Positions 15,986 through 23,120 of a DNA stretch of 24,493 nt are shown piece after piece; positions within the stretch are counted from its first letter, which is position 1; every line of letters begins with the position of its first letter. The position numbers and the translations under genes are program-made. This DNA is from Phyllobacteriaceae bacterium (lineage in GTDB: Bacteria; Pseudomonadota; Alphaproteobacteria; Rhizobiales; Rhizobiaceae), in the NCBI GenBank assembly GCA_024645155.1, contig JAHEGF010000014.1, positions 1 to 24,493 of the forward strand, given 5' to 3'. The notes beneath the pieces were generated by a model, which was not told the origin of the DNA, ran no database searches, and worked only from the letters and a program-made list of their open reading frames with translations.

Positions 15986-16165
15986 ATGAAATACACAAAT
16001 ACCGTACTGACCGTCATTGCTATGGCGCTTTGCGCGCTGGTCTACCAGAACGCGACGTTGAACGCTTTTGCAAAAGAGGAAGCTTGTGGAGCGCGCTTCA
16101 ATCCGTGTCATGTCAGAGCCTTCAGTGCATCGGGTCTGGAAGTGCGTGTGACTAACTGGCCGTAA
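15986..16165 (+). CDS. Very small exported peptide, function unknown
   Basis: A 59-residue reading frame: MKYTNTVLTVIAMALCALVY followed by QNATLNAFAKEEACG. The N-terminus has a Lys, a hydrophobic core and NAFA before KEE, consistent with a signal peptide cleaved after Ala. The predicted mature peptide would be about 29 residues, with two cysteines (ACG and NPCH) and a Val-Arg-rich end RVTNWP. AAAGGA lies 7 bases before the ATG, supporting translation. It is isolated between the carD terminator and the MarR gene. I do not recognise a family. If the helix is not cleaved, it would be a single-pass membrane miniprotein. A spurious frame cannot be excluded. Confidence 0.6.
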   Translation: MKYTNTVLTVIAMALCALVYQNATLNAFAKEEACGARFNPCHVRAFSASGLEVRVTNWP

Positions 16166-16265
16166 CCTTTTTCACGCTGAAACAACCGCAACGGCGGAAA
16201 TGAGTGTTGCGAACCATCAGTGCCATATCTTGCGGCTGCGGTTGACGTAGTCCCTTCATCCTGAG

Positions 16266-16288
16266 TATCAAGAACTCGGCTATCTTGA
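16266..16288 (+). promoter_or_regulatory. Candidate operator/promoter of the MarR gene
   Basis: An inverted repeat TCAAGA (16268-16273) and TCTTGA (16283-16288), with 9 bases between, lies 22 bases upstream of the ATG. TTGACG at 16242-16247 and TATCAA at 16266-16271 (18-base spacer) could be the promoter, so a protein on the repeat would block it. A wider repeat CAACCGCA/TGCGGTTG lies at 16183-16190 and 16237-16244. Confidence 0.4.
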
Positions 16289-16310
16289 CAGCAAGACAAA
16301 GGGAAACATC

Positions 16311-16817
16311 ATGGACAGAGCCGGTATGGCAAAAAACCGGTGGGCGCAGGAAATGCCGGAGTTGAAGTTCAGACCCATGGGCATAATTGGCCGATTGCTT
16401 GAGGCCGGCCAGTTGATCATGAAAGAACATCTGGTCCCGGTCATTGCGCAGCACGGCCTGAAACCCGGAGAATTCGACGTCCTAGCGGCGTTGCGGCAGT
16501 CAGGCGACCCCTATGCGCTGATGCCGACAGAGCTTTACAAACTGACCATGATCAGTTCCGGCGGAATGACGGCGAGACTGGACCGGCTGGAAAAGGCCGG
16601 GATCATTGAACGAAAGCCCCATCCAAGCGATCGCAGGGCATTGATGGTGGCTCTGACCGAAAACGGCAAGGCACTGATCGATGCCGTGATACCTCACTAT
16701 GTCGAGGCACAGGCCGCAGCACTGGCTGGTCTTTCAAAGACTGAGCAAAAGGAATTGGGAAGGAACCTGCGCCGCCTGATCAAATCGCTTGGCGCCAAGG
16801 ACCAGATCGCGACCTGA
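16311..16817 (+). CDS. MarR-family transcriptional regulator
   Basis: A 168-residue winged-helix regulator. The helix-turn-helix is in LMPTELYKLTMISSGGMTAR and the following LDRLEKAGIIERKPH. The MarR wing signature DRRALMVALTENGKALID follows, and the terminal helices (VEAQAAALAGLSKTEQKELG) form the dimer interface. AAAGGG stands about 8 bases before the ATG at 16311; an internal ATG six codons in is less likely. It is monocistronic and convergent with the M48 protease gene. No efflux or catabolic gene adjoins it on the same strand, so the targets are unknown; autoregulation is suggested by the upstream inverted repeat. Confidence 0.92.
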   Translation: MDRAGMAKNRWAQEMPELKFRPMGIIGRLLEAGQLIMKEHLVPVIAQHGLKPGEFDVLAALRQSGDPYALMPTELYKLTMISSGGMTARLDRLEKAGIIERKPHPSDRRALMVALTENGKALIDAVIPHYVEAQAAALAGLSKTEQKELGRNLRRLIKSLGAKDQIAT

Positions 16818-16856
16818 CATCAGGCGAACAAGTAGGGGCAGATGCATTTAATAATG

Positions 16857-18350
16857 CTAGCCGGTGACGATCTTGACCTTCTGGCCTGCCGAAATCGAGC
16901 CGCCGGGCCCCAGTCCGTTCAAAATGCGAAACAGTTCCAGAGGCCGATCAGTGCCGCGCATCTTCCCGGCCAAGGTGGCAGGAGTGTCGCCCGGACTGGC
17001 GGTCACTATTTTCAACCGCAGTGGACGCAATCCGGCGCGCTCACTGTCACCCAGCAATCGAAAACTGGATGATACCTCACGAGCCACAGCATCGCCCGAC
17101 GGTTCACCAATGGGCGCGGCGGTCAATAAGCGATAGACCTGTTTTTGGTTGCGGATGACCGTAATGTTGAACTGCCAGTTTTCGGCTTGTGCGCGGGCCT
17201 GTGCTGCGGTTAGACCGGCCACGGTTGTTGGTGCGACGCTAGCGGGATCTAGGCCGGCCACCCAACCGCTGGTCAGATAGGTGGTCAGCGGCTGTGTTTC
17301 GTCCAGTGCCACCGCGTCAAAGCGGACCGCAACCTGTTTTGGGCCGGTCGCCGTGACCTCCGAGGTCCCGTTGTCGATCACGAACCCTGCCGGTACCGTA
17401 AATCCAATGCCGAGTAGTGGATGAAGAAATGTTCGCCCGCGGACGAATCCCTCCTCGGGGCGGTCGCCAAATACCATGCCATCCAGACCTGCGAGAAAAC
17501 CATCCCGATCGCTGTTGCCTGTGCCTTCGGCACCAAACGCGCGAGCATGCCCGGCTGCCAGTTCAACGCGCTTGGGTGTCGCAGGATGGGTGGCAAGGAA
17601 ATCAAGATCTGTCTCTCCTGGATCGCTGACGCTGCGGAAATCTGCGAAGGCGCCCATCGATTTCAGGAAACGCGGCGCTGCAAATGTGTCGAACCCGGCA
17701 TTGCCGATGGCCTTGATGCCAATTGCATCGGCCTGCAGTTCCTGATTGCGCGAGAACTGCGCCAGCCGGAGTTTGCCGCGAATGACTGCAGCGCGTGCGG
17801 TAGGATCGGTTTTCAACAGGTCGGCAACGACCTGCTGTGCCAGTGCTTCTTCCTCTTCGCGTTTTTGCCGCAAAATGCCGTGCTTGGCGTTTACGTGCGC
17901 CATTTCATGGGCAATTACGGCGGCTAGCTCGGAATCGTCATTTGCAAGCGCCAGCAAGCCGCGTGTGACATAGAGGTAGCCACCGGGCAGCGCAAAGGCG
18001 TTTATGTTCGGCGAATCCAGTATGGTTATTCGGTAGGTCTGCTCGGGATCATCGGATACAAGGACCAGCCTGCCCACAGTCTTTGCCACCATCCGTTCCA
18101 GCTTTGGGTCGGAATATTCGCCGCCGAAGGTCGCTAGAATGCGCGGGTGTTGCTGTTCGGCGAGATTGGCGAACTGGTCGCGCCCGACATTGTCTATTGT
18201 CACAGGCTTGCTTGACGGGCCAAGTGTGTCGTTGCTGCCGGTAATCGCTTGGCAGGCCGACAGAACCAGAACGGCAGCCAAAGACAACAGCGTGCCGGTT
18301 ACGCCGGATACCGCCTGCGCAAGTCCACCGGCAATCGCATCAATTTTCAA
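16857..18350 (-). CDS. M48-family zinc metalloprotease, putative lipoprotein with LysM-like C-terminus
   Basis: A 497-residue envelope protease. A hydrophobic N-terminus ends in lipobox LSAC with Cys33, implying lipid anchoring. The catalytic domain has HEMAH at 148-152 and the third zinc ligand Glu204 in RNQELQADAIG. The C-terminal part ends in LKIVTASPGDTPATLAGKM then FRILNGLGPGGSISAGQKVKI, a LysM-like cell-wall-binding fold. Related proteins (BepA/YfgC, LoiP) handle outer-membrane protein quality control. The only usable initiator in frame is TTG at 18350 (no ATG or GTG before the lipobox), and the nearest AAGGAA is about 19 bases upstream, so the start is uncertain. It is convergent with the MarR gene. 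Confidence 0.9.
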   Translation of the reverse strand: MKIDAIAGGLAQAVSGVTGTLLSLAAVLVLSACQAITGSNDTLGPSSKPVTIDNVGRDQFANLAEQQHPRILATFGGEYSDPKLERMVAKTVGRLVLVSDDPEQTYRITILDSPNINAFALPGGYLYVTRGLLALANDDSELAAVIAHEMAHVNAKHGILRQKREEEEALAQQVVADLLKTDPTARAAVIRGKLRLAQFSRNQELQADAIGIKAIGNAGFDTFAAPRFLKSMGAFADFRSVSDPGETDLDFLATHPATPKRVELAAGHARAFGAEGTGNSDRDGFLAGLDGMVFGDRPEEGFVRGRTFLHPLLGIGFTVPAGFVIDNGTSEVTATGPKQVAVRFDAVALDETQPLTTYLTSGWVAGLDPASVAPTTVAGLTAAQARAQAENWQFNITVIRNQKQVYRLLTAAPIGEPSGDAVAREVSSSFRLLGDSERAGLRPLRLKIVTASPGDTPATLAGKMRGTDRPLELFRILNGLGPGGSISAGQKVKIVTG

Positions 18351-18484
18351 GTAATTGGGCAGGATGAAGTTCCTTGTTTGCCTACTTGTAATAACAGCTT
18401 GAAAAGCTGCCAGATTAATGAGTCAGGTCCCATTGCCGCGAAAATATGTCGTTATCCGGGCCATTATACCCGGGAATACCAGTT

Positions 18485-19225
18485 TTATGAGCCATATCTG
18501 TTGCCCAAATAAGTCTGAATCTTTTCGCCGGTCTTGTCAGAGAACAATTCACCAGCAGGTCCGCTATGGGCGATGCGGCCATCAGAAACAAACACAAACC
18601 GGTCAGCCAGCATCTCAATGTCGCCCGGGTGATGGGTGACAAACAGGATGGTAATTTTGGTTTCGTCATGAAGTCTGGTCAAAAGGTCGAGCATCTGCTC
18701 GCGCAATCCGGGGCCGAGCGAGGCGAAAGGTTCATCCATCAACAGGTAGGGCCGGCGCCGGATCAGCGCTCGTGCAATGGCTACACGCTGGCGTTCGCCA
18801 CCGGACAATTGAGCCGGTAAGCGGTCTTCCTTGCCGCCAAGCCCGGTTCGCTCCAGAACCTGATGTGCGGCAGCCAGCTGCTGCGGCGTCGGGTGCATAT
18901 TGGGCGCCACGCCGAGAATAACATTTTGTACCGCTGTCAAATGTCCGAACAGGTTGTTTTCCTGAAAAATCATAGAAACCGGACGCGCATGGGGTGGCAG
19001 GGCTGTAATTTCCGTATCACCGGCAAAGATATGGCCACCCGCAGGATATTCAAAACCGGCAACAAGGTTGAGAAGGGTGGTCTTTCCCGATCCGCTTGGG
19101 CCGGTGATGGCGAGTTTTGTTCCGCCGGGCACTGCTAGATCAAAGCGCATCGGTTCGGATCCGTAGCTGAAGCGCACATCGCTTAAGACGAGATCGGGGA
19201 CTTTTGGGTTTTCAAACTGTTTCAT
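18485..19225 (-). CDS. thiQ: Thiamine ABC transporter ATP-binding protein
   Basis: A 246-residue ABC ATPase that powers uptake of thiamine and its phosphates. Walker A is GPSGSGKT (42-49), the Q-loop is in MIFQENNLF, the signature is LSGGERQR (140-147), Walker B is YLLMDEPF (160-167), and the H-loop is in VTHHPGD. The sequence RPVSMIFQENNLFGHLTAVQN is typical of ThiQ. The ATG overlaps the thiP stop by four bases, so it is the third gene of thiBPQ. Some 130 bases follow before the M48 protease gene, with only a CCGGG/CCCGG inverted repeat near 18457-18474 and no T run. Confidence 0.94.
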   Translation of the reverse strand: MKQFENPKVPDLVLSDVRFSYGSEPMRFDLAVPGGTKLAITGPSGSGKTTLLNLVAGFEYPAGGHIFAGDTEITALPPHARPVSMIFQENNLFGHLTAVQNVILGVAPNMHPTPQQLAAAHQVLERTGLGGKEDRLPAQLSGGERQRVAIARALIRRRPYLLMDEPFASLGPGLREQMLDLLTRLHDETKITILFVTHHPGDIEMLADRFVFVSDGRIAHSGPAGELFSDKTGEKIQTYLGNRYGS

Positions 19226-20862
19226 CGCGATTCCCGCTGGCCGATCCATCCTGACAAGGTCATCATGAGGAAGCAAACGGCACCGAGAACAAGCGCAAGA
19301 CCGGCAGCATCTGCCGTGCGATAACTGCCCATCCGCGATAGGATCAGATAGGGCAGCGTTTGAACTGAATCGCTGCCGAAAAGAGCGATGACACCGAGAT
19401 CCCCCAAAGACAGCGCCATTGCAAAAACAAATGCGGTTGCCAGGACTTGACGCATTACTGGCCAGTCGATCAGGCGAAAACGGTTCAAGCCGGTAATGGC
19501 CAATTGTGCACAAAGCCGGTCATGGCGGCTTGCGCTGGTATCATGGGCTGGGCGCAGCGCACGAATCGCAAATGGCATGGCCATGACGGCGTTGACGGCG
19601 ATGACAAGGAGTGGCGCAAGCAGTGATATTCTGGCCGCTGTACCTGCAAGAATGAACCAGCCTGCACCAATCACGATCGGCGGAACGACAAGGACAAGGC
19701 TGGCTCCCGCATCAAAGATCCAGGCGGTCCGCGAAAGCGCCGGCCGGCCCGAACGGGAAGCCGACCAGCGGGCGGAAACAAATCCCATCGAAAGCGCGGT
19801 GCATAGCACCGCGGAGGCTGCAGCGAATGCCAGACTCGTCGCAGTTGCCCGCCAAACAGCAGGCTCGCCAAGCAATCGCGCAAAATCCGCATGAAAGCCG
19901 GATATCACGGTTGCCGCCATCGGTGCAGCAACGAATATTGTTGCGCTTCCCACAAGAAGCACGCCGAGCGTGGCATCGGCGTGACCTGGCCTATTGTAGC
20001 GGTGCCCCTGATCGATCGAATGGATGTGGTTGTGCGCGGGCGTGCCGATACGCGACAGCAGCATGACAGAAGCGGTTGTCAGTGCAATCTGGACACTCGT
20101 CAGGGCGATCGCCCGCGCCGGATCGAAGTCAAAGCGAAGCGACTGGTATATGGCGACTTCCAGCGTCGTGGCACGGGGTCCGCCTCCAAGTATCAGGACG
20201 ATGGCAAAAGATGTAATACAGAGCATGAAAACCAGTCCGGCCACTCCGGGAAGTGCAGCGCGAAACGCGGGCCATTCGATCAAACGGAATACCGTCCAGC
20301 CGCTCATGCCGAGTTGTGCAGACAGGCGCCAATGGTCACCTGGTACAGTTGCGAGGGCATGGAGCAGCAGGCGCACCGCAAGCGGCATGTTGAAGAAAAC
20401 ATGGGCGATCAGGATGCCACGCATGCCGTAAATCCCGGACCATGACCGGGGATCATCAAAACCCGGCAAAGCGGTGATCAGCCCTGCACGCCCGTAAAGA
20501 GCCAGCACGCCGAGCGCAACAACAATTGCCGGAAGCGCCAGAGGAACGGCAAACAGTTGCAGCAGTGCGGAACGCCCTGGAAATGAAGGATATTGCGCAA
20601 TTGCGCGGGCCACGAATATGGCTGGCGCAATCGCAAGCAGTGTCGAAAGGCCGGCCTGAAGAAGGGAAAACCGGGCGACACGGAACAGATAGAGATCGAA
20701 TGCATCATACGCGCCTGACAGATCGCCAAGCGCACTTGCAGCCAGCCCTGCAAAGGCTCCTCCCACCAGCGCGGCAACCGCGGCTGTCGCGCACACGCCG
20801 GCAATTATCCGGCTGTCAAGGCGGCGCCGGGACAGGACTATTTGCTCATTACCTTTAACCAT
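19222..20862 (-). CDS. thiP: Thiamine ABC transporter permease
   Basis: A 546-residue inner-membrane permease with two fused permease domains, each of about six helices, separated by a polar linker (PAHNHIHSIDQGHRYNRPGHAD, near residues 276-297). Each half carries an ATPase-contact loop: AQLGMSGWTVFRLIEWPAFR in the first, CAQLAITGLNRFRLIDWPVM in the second. The fused arrangement is that of ThiP and of the FbpB-like iron permeases. The ATG lies inside thiB, overlapping its last 25 bases in another frame, and the end overlaps thiQ by four bases. These overlaps imply translational coupling through the operon. TPP-riboswitch control upstream settles the thiamine assignment. Confidence 0.94.
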   Translation of the reverse strand: MVKGNEQIVLSRRRLDSRIIAGVCATAAVAALVGGAFAGLAASALGDLSGAYDAFDLYLFRVARFSLLQAGLSTLLAIAPAIFVARAIAQYPSFPGRSALLQLFAVPLALPAIVVALGVLALYGRAGLITALPGFDDPRSWSGIYGMRGILIAHVFFNMPLAVRLLLHALATVPGDHWRLSAQLGMSGWTVFRLIEWPAFRAALPGVAGLVFMLCITSFAIVLILGGGPRATTLEVAIYQSLRFDFDPARAIALTSVQIALTTASVMLLSRIGTPAHNHIHSIDQGHRYNRPGHADATLGVLLVGSATIFVAAPMAATVISGFHADFARLLGEPAVWRATATSLAFAAASAVLCTALSMGFVSARWSASRSGRPALSRTAWIFDAGASLVLVVPPIVIGAGWFILAGTAARISLLAPLLVIAVNAVMAMPFAIRALRPAHDTSASRHDRLCAQLAITGLNRFRLIDWPVMRQVLATAFVFAMALSLGDLGVIALFGSDSVQTLPYLILSRMGSYRTADAAGLALVLGAVCFLMMTLSGWIGQRESR

Positions 20863-21845
20863 TCATCGACCCAGAATTCACGATTGAGCGCTACCTCCTC
20901 GGAATCAAACAGCAATGTCGAGGCCGGTTCGACGAGTTTATCGAAAGCCGAGTTGAGCGGCGTCGAGGTAGGTGCCGCGGGATACATCCAGTTTGTCTCT
21001 GGAATGATGTCCTGGAACTGCGCAGTCATCGTAAATTCCAAAAATTCGCTGGCAAGCGGGTTGCTTTCGCCTTTGACGGTTTTGGCAACCAGTTCGATCT
21101 GGATATAGTGCCCTTCGCGGAACGACGCGGCTTGGTAGCGATCGTTGTTTTCGGCAATCATGTGATAGGCCGGGGAAGTAGTATAGGAGAACACCATCTG
21201 CGCCTCGCCGGACGTAAATAATCCGTAGGCTTCGCTCCAGCCGGGAGTGACCGTCAAAACGCGTTTTGCAAGCTTTTCCCATGCAAATGTGGCGCCATCG
21301 CCATAGACATGCTTCATCCACAACAACAACCCGAGACCCGGTGTGGATGTACGCGGGTCCTGGATCACGATCTTGGTTGTGGCGTCACCATTGATCAGCT
21401 CTTCGAGGCTGCGCGGCGGGTTTTTCACTGTATCGGTGTCGTAAACGACGGCGAAATAACCGTAGTCATAAGGGACGAAAGTATCATCATGCCAGCCGCC
21501 CGGGATGGTCAGATTATCCAGCGACATACCATGCGGCACGAACAAACCGGTAATCTTTGCGTCAGCAATCAGGTTTGTGTCCAAGCCAAGGACAAGGTCG
21601 GCATCCGTGTCCTTTCCTTCAAGCTTGACCCGGTTCAAAAGAGCAACACCGTCAGCAACCGAAGCAAATTTCAGATCACAACGGCACTGTTCTTCGAAAG
21701 CCTTTTCGATCGCTGGTCCGGGTCCCCAATCGGCTGTGAAGCTTTCATAAGTGTAGACAGTCAAGGTTCCGTCAGCCAACGCCTCGCCAGATCCGGCGCA
21801 GGCAAAAGCAAGAACGGAAACGGCAAGGGGAAAAACTTTGCGCAT
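20838..21845 (-). CDS. thiB: Thiamine-binding periplasmic protein
   Basis: A 335-residue solute-binding protein that captures thiamine, TMP and TPP in the periplasm and delivers them to ThiPQ. The signal peptide is MRKVFPLAVSVLAFACAGSG followed by EALADG, with cleavage after ALA. The mature start TLTVYTYESFTADWGPGP is diagnostic for ThiB. FVPYDYGYFAVVYD, TSTPGLGLLLWMKHVYG and TPGWSEAYGLFTSGEAQMVF also match. AGGAGG lies 6 bases before the ATG. The 5' leader holds a TPP riboswitch and a possible Shine-Dalgarno-sequestering switch, so expression should fall when TPP is plentiful. It is the first gene of thiBPQ and is divergent from thiN. Confidence 0.96.
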   Translation of the reverse strand: MRKVFPLAVSVLAFACAGSGEALADGTLTVYTYESFTADWGPGPAIEKAFEEQCRCDLKFASVADGVALLNRVKLEGKDTDADLVLGLDTNLIADAKITGLFVPHGMSLDNLTIPGGWHDDTFVPYDYGYFAVVYDTDTVKNPPRSLEELINGDATTKIVIQDPRTSTPGLGLLLWMKHVYGDGATFAWEKLAKRVLTVTPGWSEAYGLFTSGEAQMVFSYTTSPAYHMIAENNDRYQAASFREGHYIQIELVAKTVKGESNPLASEFLEFTMTAQFQDIIPETNWMYPAAPTSTPLNSAFDKLVEPASTLLFDSEEVALNREFWVDEWLKVMSK

Positions 21846-21850
21846 CGGCG

Positions 21851-21882
21851 CCTCCTGTTCCTCATTTCGTTTCCGGAGGAAC
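21851..21882 (-). promoter_or_regulatory. Candidate expression platform of the TPP riboswitch
   Basis: Between the aptamer and thiB, the segment GTTCCTC (plus-strand 21876-21882) can pair with GAGGAAC (21857-21863). Its CCTCC part (21875-21879) can alternatively pair with the Shine-Dalgarno AGGAGG (21851-21856). No T run follows, so translational rather than transcriptional control is favoured. The complementarities are seen; the switching model is inference. Confidence 0.5.
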
Positions 21883-21904
21883 GGTGGCCGCTTGTGGCAT
21901 TCCG

Positions 21905-22002
21905 TCTAATCCCTCCGCCGGTACTAACCGGATCAGGTTCATCGGGTTGACTGGAAAAACAGCCTCTCAGCCGGATATGAAAACATCCGGCACCCCGTTA
22001 GA
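21905..22002 (-). ncRNA. TPP riboswitch (THI element) of thiBPQ
   Basis: On the minus strand the aptamer reads, in order, TAACGGGGTGCC, a hairpin GCCGGATG...CATCCGGC, CTGAGAGG, ACCCGATGAACCTGATCCGG and TTAGTACCGGCGGAGGGATTA. These are the conserved THI-box segments (GGGGUGC, CUGAGA, GAACCUGAUC, and the CGnAGGGA type). Helix P1 closes with TCTAA at the 5' side and TTAGA at the 3' side. The element lies about 60 bases upstream of the thiB ATG. Ligand identity is established for the family; repression of thiamine uptake is the expected outcome. Confidence 0.96.
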
Positions 22003-22010
22003 GCGCGTCA

Positions 22011-22039
22011 CACATAGGCGCCCGAGCAGTTTCAGGCAA
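22011..22039 (-). promoter_or_regulatory. Candidate promoter of the riboswitch-thiBPQ transcript
   Basis: On the minus strand TTGCCT (plus-strand 22034-22039), a 17-base spacer and TATGTG (22011-22016) would place the transcription start a few bases before helix P1 of the aptamer. The position is right; the -10 match is modest. Confidence 0.4.
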
Positions 22040-22094
22040 GTAAAATCAACACTTGCGGGTTGCAGGGGCCGATCCGGATGTTAAGGGCATTGTC

Positions 22095-22745
22095 ATGAGT
22101 CGTTTTGTCATCCTGCTCGGCGGAGACCTTGTGGTAACCCCGCGCCTTGAAAAACAGATTGCCGGTGCTCGGATCATTGCCGCTGATTCCGGTATCCGCC
22201 ATGCAACAGCGCTCGGTGTGGTGCCGGAAGTGTGGGTGGGAGATTTCGATTCGACGTCACCGGAACTTGCCACCCGTTACGACGACGTAAAGCGTGTAAC
22301 CTATCCGTCAGACAAGGACACGACTGACGGCGAAATTGCATTGGAAACAGCATTTGACCTTGGCGCGACCAGCCTTGTCGTTGCAGGTGCATTTGGTGGG
22401 ACGCGAGCCGATCACGGGTTCCAGATATTGGCAGCGGCAATAGCCATGCGCCCGCGTGCCGAAGCGATCCTGCTGACAAGCGGCCTGGAAGAAGCAATAC
22501 CGATTGTTCCAGGGAGGGCTCTTGACGCCGACCTGCCGCCGGGTACGTTGTTTTCCATACTGGCGTTCTCGGACCTGGCCGGATTAACCCTTGAAGGCGC
22601 AAAATGGAACCTGAAACGCTGCGACGTCCCGTTCGGCTCCTCGCTGGTGATATCCAATGAGGTGGCTGGCCGGTTATCGTTACAGGTGGAAAGGGGGCGC
22701 TGCCTTCTCTATGCCAAATTTGACATGGACAATTCCGTGTCATGA
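22095..22745 (+). CDS. thiN: Thiamine diphosphokinase
   Basis: A 216-residue enzyme that converts thiamine directly to thiamine diphosphate using ATP. Motifs seen: AADSGIRHA near the N-terminus, VGDFDS, and YPSDKDTTDGEIALE, the metal- and pyrophosphoryl-binding segments of the family, then GGTRADHGFQIL and the C-terminal beta-domain (GTLFSILAFSD, GAKWNLKRCDVPFGSSL). ATG 22095 is chosen because TAAGGG lies about 7 bases upstream. The gene is divergent from thiBPQ, so imported thiamine is turned into TPP, which then acts on the thiB riboswitch. No riboswitch is visible in front of thiN itself. tpk is an alternative gene name. Confidence 0.93.
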   Translation: MSRFVILLGGDLVVTPRLEKQIAGARIIAADSGIRHATALGVVPEVWVGDFDSTSPELATRYDDVKRVTYPSDKDTTDGEIALETAFDLGATSLVVAGAFGGTRADHGFQILAAAIAMRPRAEAILLTSGLEEAIPIVPGRALDADLPPGTLFSILAFSDLAGLTLEGAKWNLKRCDVPFGSSLVISNEVAGRLSLQVERGRCLLYAKFDMDNSVS

Positions 22746-22772
22746 ATTGAACCAACTGGTCAGGAACTTCCC

Positions 22773-23051
22773 ATGAAAATGACTCTCGCTGTCACTCTTG
22801 TCGCCGGAACCGCCATTCTTGCCGGATGTAGCGCGACAGAACGCAGAACTGCCGAAGGCGCGGCGATCGGTGCCGCGGCCGGTGGCGTGATAGGTGCCGT
22901 TGCCACCGGAACGGCAGGTGGTGCTCTTACAGGCGCCGCAATCGGTGCCGGTACGGGGGCATTTATCGCCTATGCGACCCGCCCGGGGTATTGCATTTAC
23001 AGGGACCGTTATGGCCGGCGCTACGAGGCACGCTGCCGCCGCCGCTATTGA
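22773..23051 (+). CDS. Small glycine-zipper lipoprotein
   Basis: A 92-residue precursor. The signal peptide ends in lipobox LAGC with Cys19, so the mature protein is lipid-anchored. Residues 28-68 are a glycine zipper of repeated GAxxG units (GAAIGAAAGGVIGAV, GALTGAAIGAGTGAF), a helix-packing motif found in small envelope lipoproteins such as OmpA-linked and SlyB-like proteins. The C-terminus is short, aromatic and very basic (YCIYRDRYGRRYEARCRRRY) with two cysteines. AGGAA stands about 6 bases before the ATG. It follows thiN after 27 bases and could be cotranscribed. The function is not known beyond envelope association. Confidence 0.85.
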   Translation: MKMTLAVTLVAGTAILAGCSATERRTAEGAAIGAAAGGVIGAVATGTAGGALTGAAIGAGTGAFIAYATRPGYCIYRDRYGRRYEARCRRRY

Positions 23052-23079
23052 CCGGGGGCACTTGACGGCCACCTGAAGC

Positions 23080-23106
23080 CGGGTCAATTGGTTCCAACTT
23101 GACCCG
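23080..23106 (+). promoter_or_regulatory. Strong inverted repeat just upstream of the ABC-F gene
   Basis: CGGGTCAA (23080-23087) and TTGACCCG (23099-23106) are perfect 8-base arms. Inside them TTGG and CCAA extend the pairing with one bulged C. No T run follows, so it is not a standard terminator. The hairpin ends 14 bases before the ATG, next to the ribosome-binding site. Confidence 0.6.
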
Positions 23107-23120
23107 CAGGATGGCACGCC

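Noticed and set aside
18457..18474. Inverted repeat CCGGG/CCCGG with a minus-strand TATAAT inside, as a thiQ terminator or M48 promoter
   Set aside because: There is no T run for a terminator and no -35 hexamer at 16-18 bases from TATAAT; the short arms may be chance.
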